From Isoetes taiwanensis (lineage: Eukaryota > Streptophyta > Lycopodiopsida > Isoetales > Isoetaceae): a stretch of 64,000 nt of DNA. Positions 32,850 to 45,439 of the stretch are shown piece by piece; position 1 is the first letter of the stretch, and each line of letters opens with the position of its first letter. The DNA is taken from positions 20,699,018 through 20,763,017 of the forward strand of contig JAJEKV010000020.1 of NCBI GenBank assembly GCA_021234155.1. The letters are read 5' to 3'. The notes under the pieces were generated by a model. That model made no database searches. It saw only the letters and a list, made by a program, of their open reading frames with translations, and was not told the origin of the DNA. A program made the position numbers and the translations under genes.

Positions 32850-34744
32850 ATGGCGACTTCCGGACTTATTCTGCGTCCATTAGCACCAGAAGATAGATTT
32901 TCTGGCATACCTAGAGGATTGCCTCCTGTAGACGACGCCATTCAGATCTATTTGGTTACTTCTGGTTCTGTGATGCCAATGAGGGTACTGGCATCTGATA
33001 CCATATCCTCTGTGAAGATGAGGATTCAGGCACGGAATGGGTTTTATACTAAGCAGCAAAAGCTTGTCTATGGAGGCCGTGCTTTGTCTAGAGAGGATAG
33101 TCTCATCAGAGATTATGGCGTGTGCAATGGGGAAGTTCTACATCTTGTCCTTCGCTTGTCTGATATTGTTGAAGTTGCTGTAAAAAGCACAAATGAGGAT
33201 GAATACGTACTTAAGGTCCAACGTGCACGCAGTGTTAAAGATCTTAAACAGTTGATCTCTGAGAAGGACGGTTCGGCAGTGGATGATCAGCAGTTGATTT
33301 TGGATGGAAAATGCTTAGAAGATCAATACCCTATTGAGGATCTAGCATTAGAGGGGCGTGGTGCAGTGCATCTCATTGTTCAAAAAAGCGCAAAAATTAG
33401 ATCAAGACACGTTGGTGGTGATATTGAGATTTCTGTAACTGCTCCGATTTCTTCTGAGCAAACTGTTGTACCCTCTTATGCCTGTCAATTTGATGGGGAA
33501 TTGAAATTGCCAGAACCTTGTACAAATCATGTTAATCAGTATGAATTTGCAGCTATGCGAGAAGAGCTTTCTAAGATCAGTTTTCTGCTGGAACCTGCAC
33601 AGAAAAGTGTGTACTCTGACATTCCGACTGTTCTTTTTGATGCATTGAGCCAAGCCAAAGCTGGGCTTGATCATGGACATACTCCCATTTTGTCAACTGA
33701 TGGAACAGGCGGGGTATATTTTATGCAGGACAGCTATGGTTATAAGACTGTTGGTGTATTTAAGCCAGTAGATGAGGAGCCCATGGCTGTTAACAATCCA
33801 CGTGGTCTTCCATTGTCTATGAATGGTGAGGGCCTGAAAAGAGGAACCAGGGTTGGGGAAGGTGCAATGAAGGAGGTTGCAGCTTATATTTTGGACCATC
33901 CCCTCAATGGTCCCAGGTCTTTCTGTGGAAAAGACGAGGAAGGTTTTGCAGGAGTACCTCCTACCATGATGATTCGCTGTTATGATGAATCTTTCAGCTT
34001 CATTTCAAGTGGAAAGATTGAGCCAAAGCTAGGATCTTTTCAACAATATGTTAACTCTTTTAGTAACTGTGAAGACATGGGGCCTGCTAGTTTTCCTGTG
34101 AAAGAAGTGCACAAGATTTCAATTTTGGATATGAGGCTGGCTAACACTGACCGGAATGGTGGCAATATTCTTGTCTGCCGAAGTGATGTGAATAATGTGA
34201 AGCTTATACCTATTGACCATGGTTACTGCCTTCCAGATAAGGTAATCCAAACTTACTTTGTCTGCCGCTGTGGTTTTGTAATAATTCTATGAGTTCTGTA
34301 TTGATATTGCCCTTTACTGTGCAGTTCGAGGATTGTACATTTGAATGGTTGTATTGGCCACAAGCACGCATCCCATATGAAGCTGCAGAACTGGAGTATA
34401 TAGCAAGTCTTAATGCAGAGCAAGATATTGCACTTCTTGAGAAACATGGTTTCCAGTTAAGACCAGAATGTGCTCGTGTTCTTAAAATAGCCACAATGCT
34501 CCTCAAAAAAGGTGCTGCAGCAGGTCTCTCTCCATTCTTGATTGGTTCTATGATGTGTCGGGATTATGTAAATAGGAAATCTGATATTGAGATCATGATG
34601 GAAGAAACAGAAGATAATATTCTTCCTGCTTCTAGTGAGGAGGCATACATGGAAACCTTATCAGAATTCATGGACTACTATGTGGAAATGTCTGCAAAAA
34701 CAAATGCCCCTTCCAATGTACATCACATAGTTCAAGATTGGTAA
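32850..34744 (+). CDS. Phosphatidylinositol 4-kinase gamma with two ubiquitin-like domains
   Basis: Two coding exons, 32850-34241 and 34325-34744, are joined in phase by a GT-AG intron of 83 bp and give about 603 residues. Two ubiquitin-like domains occupy roughly residues 31-105 and 108-180. The catalytic part starts near residue 260 with GGVYFM and GVFKPVDEEP, followed by the catalytic segment LDMRLANTDRNGGNIL and the IDHGYCLPD activation segment, split by the intron. Exon 2 begins FEDCTFEWLYWPQAR, characteristic of the plant type II gamma group (Arabidopsis UBDKgamma4 is a relative). Family members have been reported to act as protein kinases, so the lipid activity is uncertain. The stop follows QDW within a GTAAGT-like sequence, so the true C-terminus could lie further on. 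This is the only intact host gene in the window. Confidence 0.92.
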
Positions 34745-35540
34745 GTTTGATGAGTTAGGGAAATTTTGCATGGTATTACAAGCTGGAATGCCATGCTTTA
34801 AAAGATGAAACTGACTTCATCATTGTTTATATCATCATTGAGAGTTGGTTCAAAAACTTTGTAATCATTTGTTAATACATGCCATTCTCTTGGTATATTC
34901 TTTATTCCTAATGGCTTTTCATTTCTTAGTTCAATCAGATTTTTGTAAATACCTTGAGCAATTTTTTGCATTATTGTTTGTTTTACAATATCATCATGGA
35001 TAAGAAAACAAAAGTTTTATGGTATAGTGGTACAGTGTTTGATTTTTGTCTCTCTTGTCTTTGAGTTGAAGTACTTCATTGTCGTTTTTATTGCTGATAA
35101 CTGTTTGTGCTTGCATATGACTCTTGGTGCTGACATTGTCATTTCGGAATGCTGCATAATTGAGTTTGTTCAGGGGAGTCAGACTTATGTACAATGCATA
35201 TCAAACATTATCTTTGATATTGTATTTTATCTTATTGCTACGAAGATACAGCCGATTTGATCCTAGTGGTCTAGTAATGAGCACAATGGCGGGTGGTCCA
35301 AAAATATAAGCACAATGGCAGATCGCATGGTTTGTTAGGGCTACGGTTGACCTTTGTCCGTAGATATTTCAAGTTTGAGCAAGAACACTTCTTAGTGCAG
35401 ACTACGGTTTATTTCAAACTGAAGCGAAGCTCTCTCTTGGATGAAGCTCATTGGAACCTTGGCATTATTTTTCATTCTGTTTTCTTGGCTGACTCCTATT
35501 GTCAAAGGGAGGCATAAAAACAATTTGGTGAAATAGAATT
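34745..35540. other. 3' flank of the kinase gene, nothing recognised
   Basis: T-rich sequence with short frames; part is presumably the 3' UTR. No clear element was seen. Confidence 0.4.
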
Positions 35541-35544
35541 AACT

Positions 35545-36190
35545 TGACTATTATCGTCTACAGAGACCAAAAGGATTATGAGACCCAATACAAGAAAGCG
35601 CACAAGGCCAATCGCTGCCTAGGATTAAAAAACCCCTCGAAAGATTTTTGAGGGAAAAACCTGAACAATAATTTTTGCTGGGGAACTGCATATCTGTATA
35701 TATAAATGTGATGAAGTAGGATTTATTTCATCCTTGTTGTCGAGAACCTCCAGGATAAAGGATGATAATGTCAATCACTGCAGGCGCCTGCAAGACCAAT
35801 TGTAGTGGCTAATTAAGTGTAATAAGGTTAAGATATCGTGCTCGTATAGCAAACGCCAAGCAAATCTGAAAGGTGTGGCGAATGATCTAGAGCCGTCCGT
35901 CAATCTGTGGCTTATGCTAGCAATGAGAATGAAGGAAACACTACAAGAAGCTCCTTCAAACAGAACCCCAAGAGGTGCTGTACATTCCGTGACTGCACCC
36001 AAGGAGGTATCACGTCCATCAATTACACCAATAGAACTAAGATGCTCGAGCCCGATTCTAGGGATGGCGTGCTTAGAAGCAAACCTACTATCTATAGAAC
36101 AAGCATTCAGACCACTATCGAGATGTGGCAAAGCATCTTTTCCAATTTCCAACTCCAATGATATAGAAATAAAAAATTCTTTACTGACCT
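35545..36190 (-). mobile_element. Non-LTR 3' part with conserved terminal motif
   Basis: TTATCGTCTACAGAGACCAA (about 35555) followed by GACCCAATACAAGAAAGCGCA and TTTGAGGGAAAAACC parallels the segment at 1496-1600. A 127-codon minus-strand frame (35775-36158) lies inside it. I cannot tell whether that frame belongs to the element. Confidence 0.35.
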
Positions 36191-36267
36191 TAGGGTAAAA
36201 TCACACCTCCGTCCAACCACGACCCTCCGCCATCCCCCCTCCCCAACCCCCCTCCCTTTTTTTGCTT

Positions 36268-36730
36268 GGGTTGTGTGTTACAATGGCCAGCAAGGTGATA
36301 TCACATTTGTGATGCCCACAAAAATCTAACATGTCATTAATTTTGGCTTTGTCACGGTGGACTCTGCCTTTTGCAAAGACCGCGAAACAGCTGCATTCTT
36401 CTTCAAAACGGCTATGTTCTACTTTGGCAAAAAGCTTCTTCAGACTGCAAAGGTATATCACAAACTTGATCTTTTGTGATTTGAAGATATCCTGTAAAGG
36501 GCAAACATTGTTCTTGCAATTTTGACTTGCCCTTAATTTTGTTTGAGATTCTGCCTTTTTAGCTAATCAGCCACAATGCTCCGTAATTTTTCAAAGTATC
36601 TTTGTTGGATTTTGTAGATGGAATCCCCGCCAATAGAAGAGCAATGCTGCCAATCAATACAATTGGAAGAGGAGATTTTAAGTAACTTACAATATTTGGA
36701 AGAAGAGATCGATATCCTCGATCGTCATTA
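36268..36730 (+). pseudogene. RRM-like remnant, unit 1
   Basis: One frame reads NGQQGDITFVMPTKI, a stop, then INFGFVTVDSAF...ETAAFFFKTAM and FGKKLLQTAK before a GTATAT donor. The order of a ribonucleoprotein-2-like strand, an FGFV core (RNP1-like), a helix with Ala and GKKL is RRM-like. After an intron, an acidic exon MESPPIEEQCC...LEEEIDILDRH ends at a stop (about 36730). The RRM call is by pattern only. Confidence 0.4.
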
Positions 36731-37891
36731 ACCTAGAAAGAAAACCAACAAACCTCCCTTTTATGATATATTTAGCAAATTTTAGGCTTATTCAAGTCTC
36801 ATCATGAGTGTTCATGTAGTTTTTATGCAAGAAATGTAATTGTAAGAAATGTAATTGACAACATTGTAAAACATTGGCTAGATAGTGGATTGACTTCCAT
36901 GTGATATTTAGAATATGATGTGACGATGAATAAAATAGTGTTCTTCAATACAAAAATATGTATTATAATCAATGACGAATTATAACCTCGGACACAAAAA
37001 AAATGTCATAGCATAAACTTATAATGGCTAGGCAAGTTCTTAATCTTTTTTGAAGACAAAATGTAAAAGAGTGTGTAACGTTCCTAACCGACATGCCCTT
37101 AACCAACTGGGCAAAACCGTCTAGATATTTATGAGTCGTTGCTTCTACCCATTTATGTCAGTGTCTCGAGAATGCAACACCAAGATCTACTCGAGCGGTC
37201 TCCCATTGGTTCGTTACAATCTCTCCCACTAGACTATACTTGTCCTTGAGCATTACAAACCAAGGCATGAACTACCGTCCAACGGTCCGGGTCATACTTG
37301 CCCCCATGAAGACTCGAACTCGAGCCCTGCTCTGATACCGAATGTAACGTTCCTAACCGACATGCCTTTAACCAATTGGACAAAACCGTGTAGACTTTTA
37401 TGAGTAGTCACTTTTATCCATTTATGCCAGTGTCTCGAAAATGCTCCACAGGCACATTCAAGGTTCGAATACTCGAGCGGTCTACCATGGGCTCGTTACA
37501 ATCTCTCCCACTAGAACTATGCTCGTTCTCGAGCATCACAAACCAAGTCATGACCTACCGGGTATTTTTTTAATCGAGGTGTACAATTGAGCACGTCACA
37601 TGATGTCGCGACATGGGGTGCTGATCGGGTGCTGATTACCCTTCTACTGCCCTTCACGTGCCCTTCACCCAATTTCCCTCACCCGCCAAATTTTCACCCG
37701 CCATGGATCCGAGCTTCCGGAACGGTTGATCATCAATTTCTTGCTGAGGTGCGGTCGATTTGCTAGCCATGTCATCAATCCCGATTATGCTGGTGCTTGA
37801 TTCCTTTTTCGAATTTGGAATTGGCGGCCTTATTTTCCTTTTTCTTGTTTCGAATTGCTTTCTGATTCTTTTCAGATGTTTTCAAACTCGA

Positions 37892-40800
37892 ATGGATTGG
37901 GAAGGCGCTTTTGTTTCTTCCATTTCAAAGCTTGGTTCTAGCTTTGATCCTAAAGATCTGCTATCCAGTTTGCACTATTTTCAAGAACAATCCCAGCAGT
38001 TTCTGCAGTTATGTTCTCGCATAGCAGGAACAATTCATTTTGACAGGCCTACTACTGATGCACATTCGGAAGAAATTGTTGGAGAATATGAAGGAAGCAT
38101 TCATCTCCATGGCATGCAAGGTTTGCATGCCCAATTCATTAATGTCTTATACTATTTTTCTAATGTGCTTGCTTTATTCTCACTTTTTAGATGCTTTTGA
38201 GGTTCATAGGACAGTGGATCCCACAGAAATACAGTTCAAAGGAAATGAACCTTATGACTTTAATTGGGCAGAAGATGATCTTCATTATTTTGGTGCTGAT
38301 TATGCATATAATGTAGGTGCTTCAAAAGAAAATACAAACACTCAATCCGTTACTGGTATGGAGTTCTTTTCTATTGTTTGCTTGAATCCATATTGAAGAA
38401 GAATAGACTTCATAATTTTCTTTTTATTTTTTGCTTTGCCATTGTGCGTAATGTGAGCTTCAAGTCCAACATGAGCAGTGCAAAGCACTCTTGAAACAGT
38501 TACTTGGCTTTTTTTGATCTGTCATGCTATCTGGTGTAATATTCTAAATCAGTGTTACTTGTACATATCATGCAGATCAGCATACTTCTTGCAAAGAAGA
38601 TTTACTAATAGTCTATAGGAATATCAGTGCACTTAAAAGAAAACAACAAAGAGCACGAAAGAGGGCAAGGGAAGCTGATGCAGAATCTGAGAGTATCAAG
38701 TATCAAAAACCATTGTCAGAAATGACGAACCATAATGGATTGACTAAAAGAAGAAAACAACAATTGTCTAAGAAGATTGCTAACTATGCTAATGAGGTAT
38801 GTCATAGGAACTCAGAAAAAGATAGGAAAGAGGTGCTTCGTGGTGTCTTTGCTAAAATTTACTGTTACAGTGGGAAGTTTTAAAATTAAAGGAAGTAGCA
38901 ACAATGACTCAGATAGTAGATAATTTGAGGAATTCCTTGTCCAAACATAAGCTTGACAGATCCACAGATGTGCTTAGAGCAAGGAACTCTGCCATAGTGT
39001 TTGCTGTTGACAGTGGGACAAACTGCTTGGGAACTTCCAAATGTTTGAACTTAAATAGAAGGTATGTGGCAACAGCGGACGTAGGGAGAGTAGTAGCGGC
39101 TGAAATTGAGATGGACCCCGGTCAATGTTCAAGAGGAAAAGCAGGTTTGATAAGCTTAGTAGGAAGGAACAAGCAAGAGTTCTGATTTCTGGACAATTCA
39201 CTCTCGAAGTTTCACCATGCAAGAAGCATGTGATAAAGATTTGGGAAGCCCTGTGTAAAAGTACCGCATCCTCTACATTTTTTGGAAGAAACTGAGGTGT
39301 GATTTGATTTTCTAGTTGCTTTGTTATTGCTTAAAAAGGTATTGATTGCATTTTTTTTTTTTTTTTTTTTCGGTGTGCATTCTATGAAAGGTTTAGAAGG
39401 GAAAAATCAAAATTCGAGATCTCATTCTCGACTTTCCATGCATTGAAGCCTCCATTTGTGAGGAAAGTGAAGGACGTGGAAACATGTTGTTGTGTGTACC
39501 ACATGAGACTAGACTTGGTTAGACAAGCACCGAATGGATAAGGTTAGATGCAAAAATCCATGGTGCTTGAATGCACTTGTACATGTGTTGTATGTGGTCC
39601 TGGACCAACATGTCAAGCACGTGATATGACATATAAATCTACAAGCGACATGTGGAGGTCATTGGTTTGTACTAAAGATATTGCAGATGAGTGGCATGAC
39701 CATAAATGCCCCGCTATTGTCATGTCGAATTGTGGCCCATCAAATTTACCCGTGTGTCCAAAAGAACTAAGCGGGGGGTTTAAGGCACATGATTGACCGG
39801 AAGACTTTTGATACAAATGAGTGTCTTTTATGCCTTTTTATGTTTGAAATGTTAATTGCTTACCTATTTTTCTTTTGCAGGTTTATGAATCATTAAATGA
39901 ACCTGATGGCAAAGGTGGTTTCATAGTGACACCAAAACCTGTTGTGAAGCTTGTGTACAAGTCAACTTCAACAGCAGATGTTTTAACAAATGCCAAGCAA
40001 GTCCTGAAAGAGTTCATCCCCCATAACTATGAGGCTAGGTGGCAGGCTACACAGTTTAGGCAGTGCTTAGCCACTTTTCCCAGAGACACCATAGTGTCAG
40101 TTATTGACTTTGCTGAGAACTACACATTCAAGATACAGCAGGAGATTCAAAGTTTACATTGGAGAAATGACCAATGCACCATATTGGTGCATATATCATA
40201 CAGGCATGCTACTCCAGAAGAGGTTGTGGCTGAGGACGAGAAATTTGATTGTAGCACTGAAAGACATATTATCAAAGAGACACATTTTTATATTTCAGAT
40301 GATAGAGAGCATGACACTTTGTTTGTGCAACATTGCCTTAAGAAGCATGCTGATCTACTAGCCAGCAAAGGTTTTAAATATAACAATCATGTTATGTGGT
40401 CTGATGGATGTGCACGTCAATTCAAAGGTGCAAGAACTTTTTTCTTTCTTGGCAGATTTTATAAAAATATGGGGATTCCTATCCATTGGAACTATTTTGG
40501 TTCTTACCATGGAAAAGGTACATACCAGCTTTCTTTAATATTAGATATTCTTGTTTGAACAGCACCAACTTATTGGGCATGTTTATTATGTAGGTGAGCA
40601 TGATGGTGCTGGTGCTGTTCTAAAGAGAGCACTCACTCATGAGATGTTAAAAAGAAATTCTAAACCATTAAGAGACACTCATGATGTTGTTATGTTCTGT
40701 AGAGAACACTTCAAAGATTCTGGGAAATGCAGGTACTGAAATTGTGTAATGGTGCTGACTTGGTGCTGATTTAGTGCTGTTCTTTCTAAAATAGCTTCTT

Positions 40801-41780
40801 GTTTTCTATTTTGACAGATATTTTTGGGAAATTGGAAAATATGAAGTTTGCAGAGATGAGATGTTTGATTGTGCAACACTTACAGGGTCAAGTAAGTTCC
40901 ATAGCATCAGACCAGTGAATTGCAAGGATCCCACCCAGGTTGCACATATGAATTATTCATGCTTTTGCCACTACTGCTGGCTGGGTAAGTACAGTAAATG
41001 CATGAACAAAGACAGGATAGGCACTTGGATTTTTTCAGAATTAAGGCCAGGTGTTGATGAAGAGGAACCTGTAGATGGGCCAGTGTATGAAGGGGATGCA
41101 GAATGGAAATCAGATATCATAGATGTTGGAGAGAACTTTGCAAAGGGTTGCTCCAAAGAGATAACAAGGAGAAAGTGGATTTCTATATCTTGAGATGTCT
41201 GACGTAAGTTAAACATGTAATTGAGAAGGCTTACAAAGATCCTTGGGGCCAAAAGTTTGGAAGGAGGGAGGTGGTTGTGACTGGTAAGTTTTATAAATAT
41301 ATAGAACAGAGCAGGTATGAACTTCTTAGGTTTGAACCAGATTGTAGTGTGTACAGCCATTTAGTAGTGGCATGTAATTTTGACATGAAAGACTTAGGTG
41401 GCAACATTTTTGAGTTGGAAACTGATGTGCATGAACATATTCTTGAAAGTCTACAAACACAATCTACTGTCCTTGCTCAATGTGATGTTGCAAGCAACAG
41501 TAAGCCAGAACCAAAGAGCAAGCAACAGTTAGTTAGCAAGTCAGGAGGCAAAAAAGAGGAGGCAAGCAGCAGTAAGCCAGCACCAAAGAAGCAAGGTTCA
41601 CTGAAGTCAGTGAAGTTAGTGAACAAGAAAAGACCAAAAACGCAAGGACCAAAAAAGTCAGGGTGTGAAAAAAAGCAGGAGGCAAGCAGCTCATTGACCA
41701 AGCAGAAAACAGGAAGAAAACAAGGTGACATTGGAGAAAAAAAACCTGCAAATAGCAAAAAACAAAACACCAAGAAATAA
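37892..41780 (+). pseudogene. Transposase-like gene of copy C, multi-exon
   Basis: Exons can be followed by their splice sites. The first has MDWEGAFVSSISKLG (37892), then DAFEVHRTVDPTEI (about 38191), a basic helical exon with KRKQQRARKRARE (38578-38796), WEVLKLKEV (38870), and FDKLSRKEQARVLISGQF. A Cys-rich stretch (39480-39640) may bind zinc. Exon 39875-40519 carries VSVIDFAENY, then MWSDGCARQFK and NYFGSYHGK. GEHDGAGAVLKR starts the next (40594), then YFWEIGKYEV with CFCHYCWLGKYSKC (40819-41190). The tail 41271-41780 is Lys/Ser-rich. Invariant Asp residues in DFAENY and SDG are candidates for metal-binding catalytic residues. A frame change at about 41150 and stops nearby suggest damage. 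It is the best copy for comparing the family. Confidence 0.75.
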
Positions 41781-41999
41781 CAAAGAAGAAATACTATTCA
41801 TTCATTCACATTGACTCACAATTCAATCACTCATAGAACTTAAACTTCAAGTGAATGAAACTTGAAAGCATGTAAATTTAAAAGCATGAAAACAGCAATG
41901 CAATTTTGATTATAAACTTGACAAAGGAATGCGAAATATGAATGATTGTGAACTTATTATCTTATTGCAACAATTCAAAGTAGAAACATCTAAATTACA

Positions 42000-42240
42000 A
42001 CAATTGAAATTCAATACTCTAATTGCAATTCAATACTCTAATTGCAATTGCAATTCAATACTCAAATTGCAAGTTTGCTCAAAATTTACTCAAATTGCAA
42101 AAGTTTACTCAAATTGCAAGTTTGCAAGTTTACTCAAAATTTACTCAAATTGCAAGTTTACTCAAAATTTGCTCAAAATTGCAATTCAATACTCAAATTG
42201 CAAGTTTGCAAGTTTACTCAAAATTGCAAAAGTTTAATAT
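42000..42240. repeat. Minisatellite between the converging genes of copy C
   Basis: The words CAAATTGCAAGTTT, ACTCAAAATTTACTCAAATT and CAATTCAATACT are repeated in irregular order over about 240 bp. Low-complexity translations from all plus-strand frames (Ser-Asn-Cys-Lys repeats) are an artefact of this repeat. Confidence 0.75.
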
Positions 42241-42333
42241 ATTATCGAATACAGCATTCATAAACATTTCAAGAGTTCTAAGTTCATAAACATTCATAAA
42301 CAGTTCAAAATTTCTAAGTTCATAAACAGCAGA

Positions 42334-44409
42334 TCATTTCTTTTCTTGCTTGACTCTCCTGGCCAAGTACCTCTCCACTGCATTTCCTTCTTCTTCTTCA
42401 CCTATGTCATCTGACTCATTGGACACCTCACTAGCATGAACTGTAGCAAAGAATGGTCGGACCATCAAGCACAACCTTGGGCAATTGAACACTATCCGCT
42501 GCTTCCCCGCAACACCGAAATTAAGGACGATATTAATGCAATTGAAATGAATTCCTTAATTGAAATTGCAAAACTTACATGCTTTGCTGATTTATCTACT
42601 AGGTTGACATCAAGTTTTTTCCGAAGGGGGTAGCACACGCCAAGAAAGGAATTAATGTTCGATAAATTCAAAGATGCAAATACCATAGATCTAATAAGAC
42701 ATCCTTACCTTTTGAAGTACTATGCAATGGACTGCCATCTTCTGCCATAAAAGAACAAATAATCAGCAAAAAGTGGAAGAGTTCAAATACAATTTAATCT
42801 TTCCAATTAGATAACATACCTTCAGTATTCAAGCCCAAGAGTTCATCACGTAAGAACTTTGCATTCTCCTCGACTGTGCTAAAACTTGGGCAATTTTGTA
42901 ATGTTGGGACTTTTGACAAACTTTATAATTCTCTCGAATCTGCAATGCAAAATAGCGGACAAGACATCAATAAAAGCAAAAACATAGAAACAGCACCTTT
43001 AAAGCACTTACAGTCAATGTCCTTAGCCTTCTTCAGAGCACTCCTTGTCATCCTCTTTCTCATTTTTCTTGCAGGTAATTCTGCTTCAGATTCAGATTCT
43101 GCAGAAGATTGCTCAACATTCTTCTTCCTTTTCATTATGTTGAATTCCTCAGATTCTTCAAAGCTCTTCTTCGTGAGATTCTTCAAATTTTCTTCAAAGA
43201 CCTCTTCTTCAACATCAATAATATTCTTCTGTTCACTCACATGGCCGAGCTCGACCAGAAGTGAATGTGGCACAGATTCACCACAACCAGAAACAATACA
43301 ATGCATGGACTCAAGCACAGCAGAAAAACAAAAAACATGGAATTTATGTGTGCACTTCAGTTCAATATGCATAGCATATTCATCACTGAAGGAAAAACCA
43401 CATATCTCACAAGTGTCTTTGCAGAGCTAAAAGAAAATTGTAAATACCCATTGTGATGTTAATGGGGTTTACCTTCTTGTTCTGCGCAGAAAGAAATCAC
43501 GGCTGCTCTTGCATGCCACAATTCCATGGCTTGCTCATATGATTTTACATCATTCTTTGTCATCTTGATCTGTTCTTTTATGTTCTTGAATCTGTCCTTT
43601 CCCATAGAAGAGAGTGTCTTGTCCAGTAAGCCTACCAGCACATCTTCCTCACACTTCATAACAAACCGCAGTCCTTTGCATTTTACGGATCATCGGCAAA
43701 AATGTTAATGTCATGTCCATTCTAGTCTTCCTTTTTTTTCTATGGCATCAGCCAAACCGTCATAAAGATGCCTTGGCTGTAGCCATGCTGCCCTCTAACC
43801 TAAGAGCATCATTTTCCAAATTGCAAAGCTTCCCTTCTGCTTCAAACTTCATTTCCTCCAATTTCTTAACCTGTGCAAGAACACTCTGTATGTTCATGTC
43901 GAAAGTATTCAGAGGTGTCCTTTTGGCCTTCTTCTTCAAGGAGTCCTGGTAGGCATCGGCAGCAAAGGAGGCCCAATTGACTCTAAACTCCTTCTTCCGA
44001 GCCAATGCAAATGGGCCAGATGTTGCCAAGCAAATGCCCGAGCAAATTGAGTTCGCACCTCATTATTCGGCAACTTCTTTTGATAAACTTTCGCCACAAG
44101 ATCCAATAATTCCTGCTTAAAGCTGTGTTTAATCTCCTTCACATTGATCTTTCCGTTATGAAGCGGAACTTTCCATACGGATAAGAAGTCGGATTCAGGG
44201 ACTTCTTCGCCTTTGATCTGCCTTGACTTTACGCGGAAGAGGGTAAACCACGAATTTTTCGAATTCAAATTATGTTCTGGCAAATACCTACAACAGAGAT
44301 CACATGAATTAGAAAAGGATAACGAAATAGAAAGAAAAAAAAACCAAACTTGCAGGCCGCAGCTCACCTTACGACCTCCGGAATCCATCGGCTTCGAGCA
44401 AGCAAGCAA
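42334..44409 (-). pseudogene. Copy C accessory gene: helical N-terminus and RING-like finger
   Basis: On the minus strand the gene begins near 44395 with an MDSGGRK-like exon, then exon YLPEHNLNSKN (about 44290) containing ELLDLVAKVYQKKLPNNEVRTQFARAF. That parallels the LLSKIYLEGLKNREVR segment of copy B. EFRVNWASFAADAY follows after a frame change at about 44030. A coiled-coil-like region and then a RING-like cluster, CEICGFSF, CTHKFHVFC and a C-rich end (43280-43430), match copy B. The C-terminal exons are acidic (ESEAELP, then EVSNESDDIGEEEEGNAVERYL) and end at 42334. No FCP1-like domain is present, unlike copies A and B. Confidence 0.7.
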
Positions 44410-45439
44410 GCAAGGAATCGATCAAGCAAAGAATCGGCCGAAAGCAAGCAAGGAGGCGGTTTGGAATTCGAAATGTAAGGGAATTAAAAGTTTACGACCG
44501 GTTCGAATGATTATCTGATGTTCGATCATTTCGCCAGAAAATCGAAGCTCACCTACAGACCGCACTGCACCGTGCGACACTTCGACCGGCCGCAAAGAAA
44601 ACTTCAATACGCCCGTCCTGGCACACTTCAAAACTTCAACACGCCCGTCTCGTAAGCGAACCAGCACCAAAATATAGGTGCTGATGACGTGCTGAAATTT
44701 CGCGTTTTTGTACACCTCAATTAAAAAACCACCCTACCATCCAATGGTATTCCGGGTTATACTTGCCCCCATGGAGACTCAAACTCGAGCCCTGCTCAGA
44801 TACCAAATGTAAGGTTCCTAACTCACACGCCCTTAACTAACTGGGCAAAATCGTCTAGACATTTATGAGTAGTCGCTTCTACCCATTTATGCCGGTGTCC
44901 CGGGAATGCTCCACAGGCACATTCAAGGATCGAATACTCGAGCGGTCTACCATGGGCCCGTTACAGAGTGAGGGAGGGACTGTGGGAGTGGAGTCAAACA
45001 CGGATTGAAAAATCAAATAAAATGTTAGATTAATACTAAAGAAAAGAATTGAATCGTGTTTTAACTATATTGAGCCAACATGGGAACCTGATAATCATGT
45101 GGTAAAAGAGAATTATTTCTATACGAACATATTATTTTCAAATAGAGGAGAGAATAATATGAAGGGAGAAGGGCAGTTTGAATATTCATTACAGACCAAC
45201 TGGTCCATAAAACAACACAGACCATTGCTCTATAGGTCTTGCATTCATTTATTAAGCTTACACAAAACATAAAATGCTAGAGTACACCAAATAATTTTTC
45301 TTTCACTATTGAAGCAAAGTGGACATCTCCATTATAACGAATAAAGTGTACAACAAAGATAATTTGATAGATCTCCATTACAATGAGCAAAGTGTACATT
45401 AAAGACAGTTTGATAGTAATACAAACTATTGATGTGTCT

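Larger units (their letters stand above)
37560..44734. mobile_element. DNA transposon copy C, 7.2 kb (second subfamily)
   Basis: Termini GGGTATTTTTTTAATCGAGG at 37560 and the inverted match ending at 44734 (GGGTGGTTTTTTAATTGAGG on the minus strand) agree at all but three of 27 positions. The 4-bp target duplication TACC lies at 37556-37559 and 44735-44738; the paralogous unit 2 has TACC once (51975-51978). Transposase-like gene on the plus strand and accessory gene on the minus strand converge, as in copy A. Terminal sequences differ from copies A and B, so it belongs to another subfamily with the same plan. Confidence 0.92.
37074..44965 (-). mobile_element. TRIM retroelement with three LTRs, unit 1, split by copy C
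   Basis: LTRs of about 145-158 bp (37074-37218, 37343-37500 and 44808-44965) begin TGTAA and end TTACA. Internal segments are about 125-130 bp. On the minus strand a Met-tRNA primer site (GGTATCAGAGC, 37329-37339) and a polypurine tract (GTGGGAGAGAT, about 37219-37229) flank the LTRs. Outer target duplications GAGTG lie at 37069-37073 and 44966-44970. There is no coding capacity, as expected for a TRIM. The LTR-internal-LTR-internal-LTR layout indicates unequal recombination. Copy C inserted in the second internal segment. Confidence 0.85.

Noticed and set aside
36201-36461. Minus-strand 86-codon frame, repeated at 50678-50896
   Set aside because: It is antisense to the RRM-like plus-strand exon; its conservation is explained by the tandem duplication.
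41477-41773. Minus-strand hydrophobic frames that look like membrane proteins
   Set aside because: They are antisense to the Lys/Ser-rich transposase tail, which gives Phe/Leu-rich translations.
42000-42240. Three overlapping plus-strand frames with repeated Ser-Asn-Cys-Lys and Gln-Phe-Thr motifs
   Set aside because: They are translations of a minisatellite in three phases, between converging genes; no independent support for a protein.
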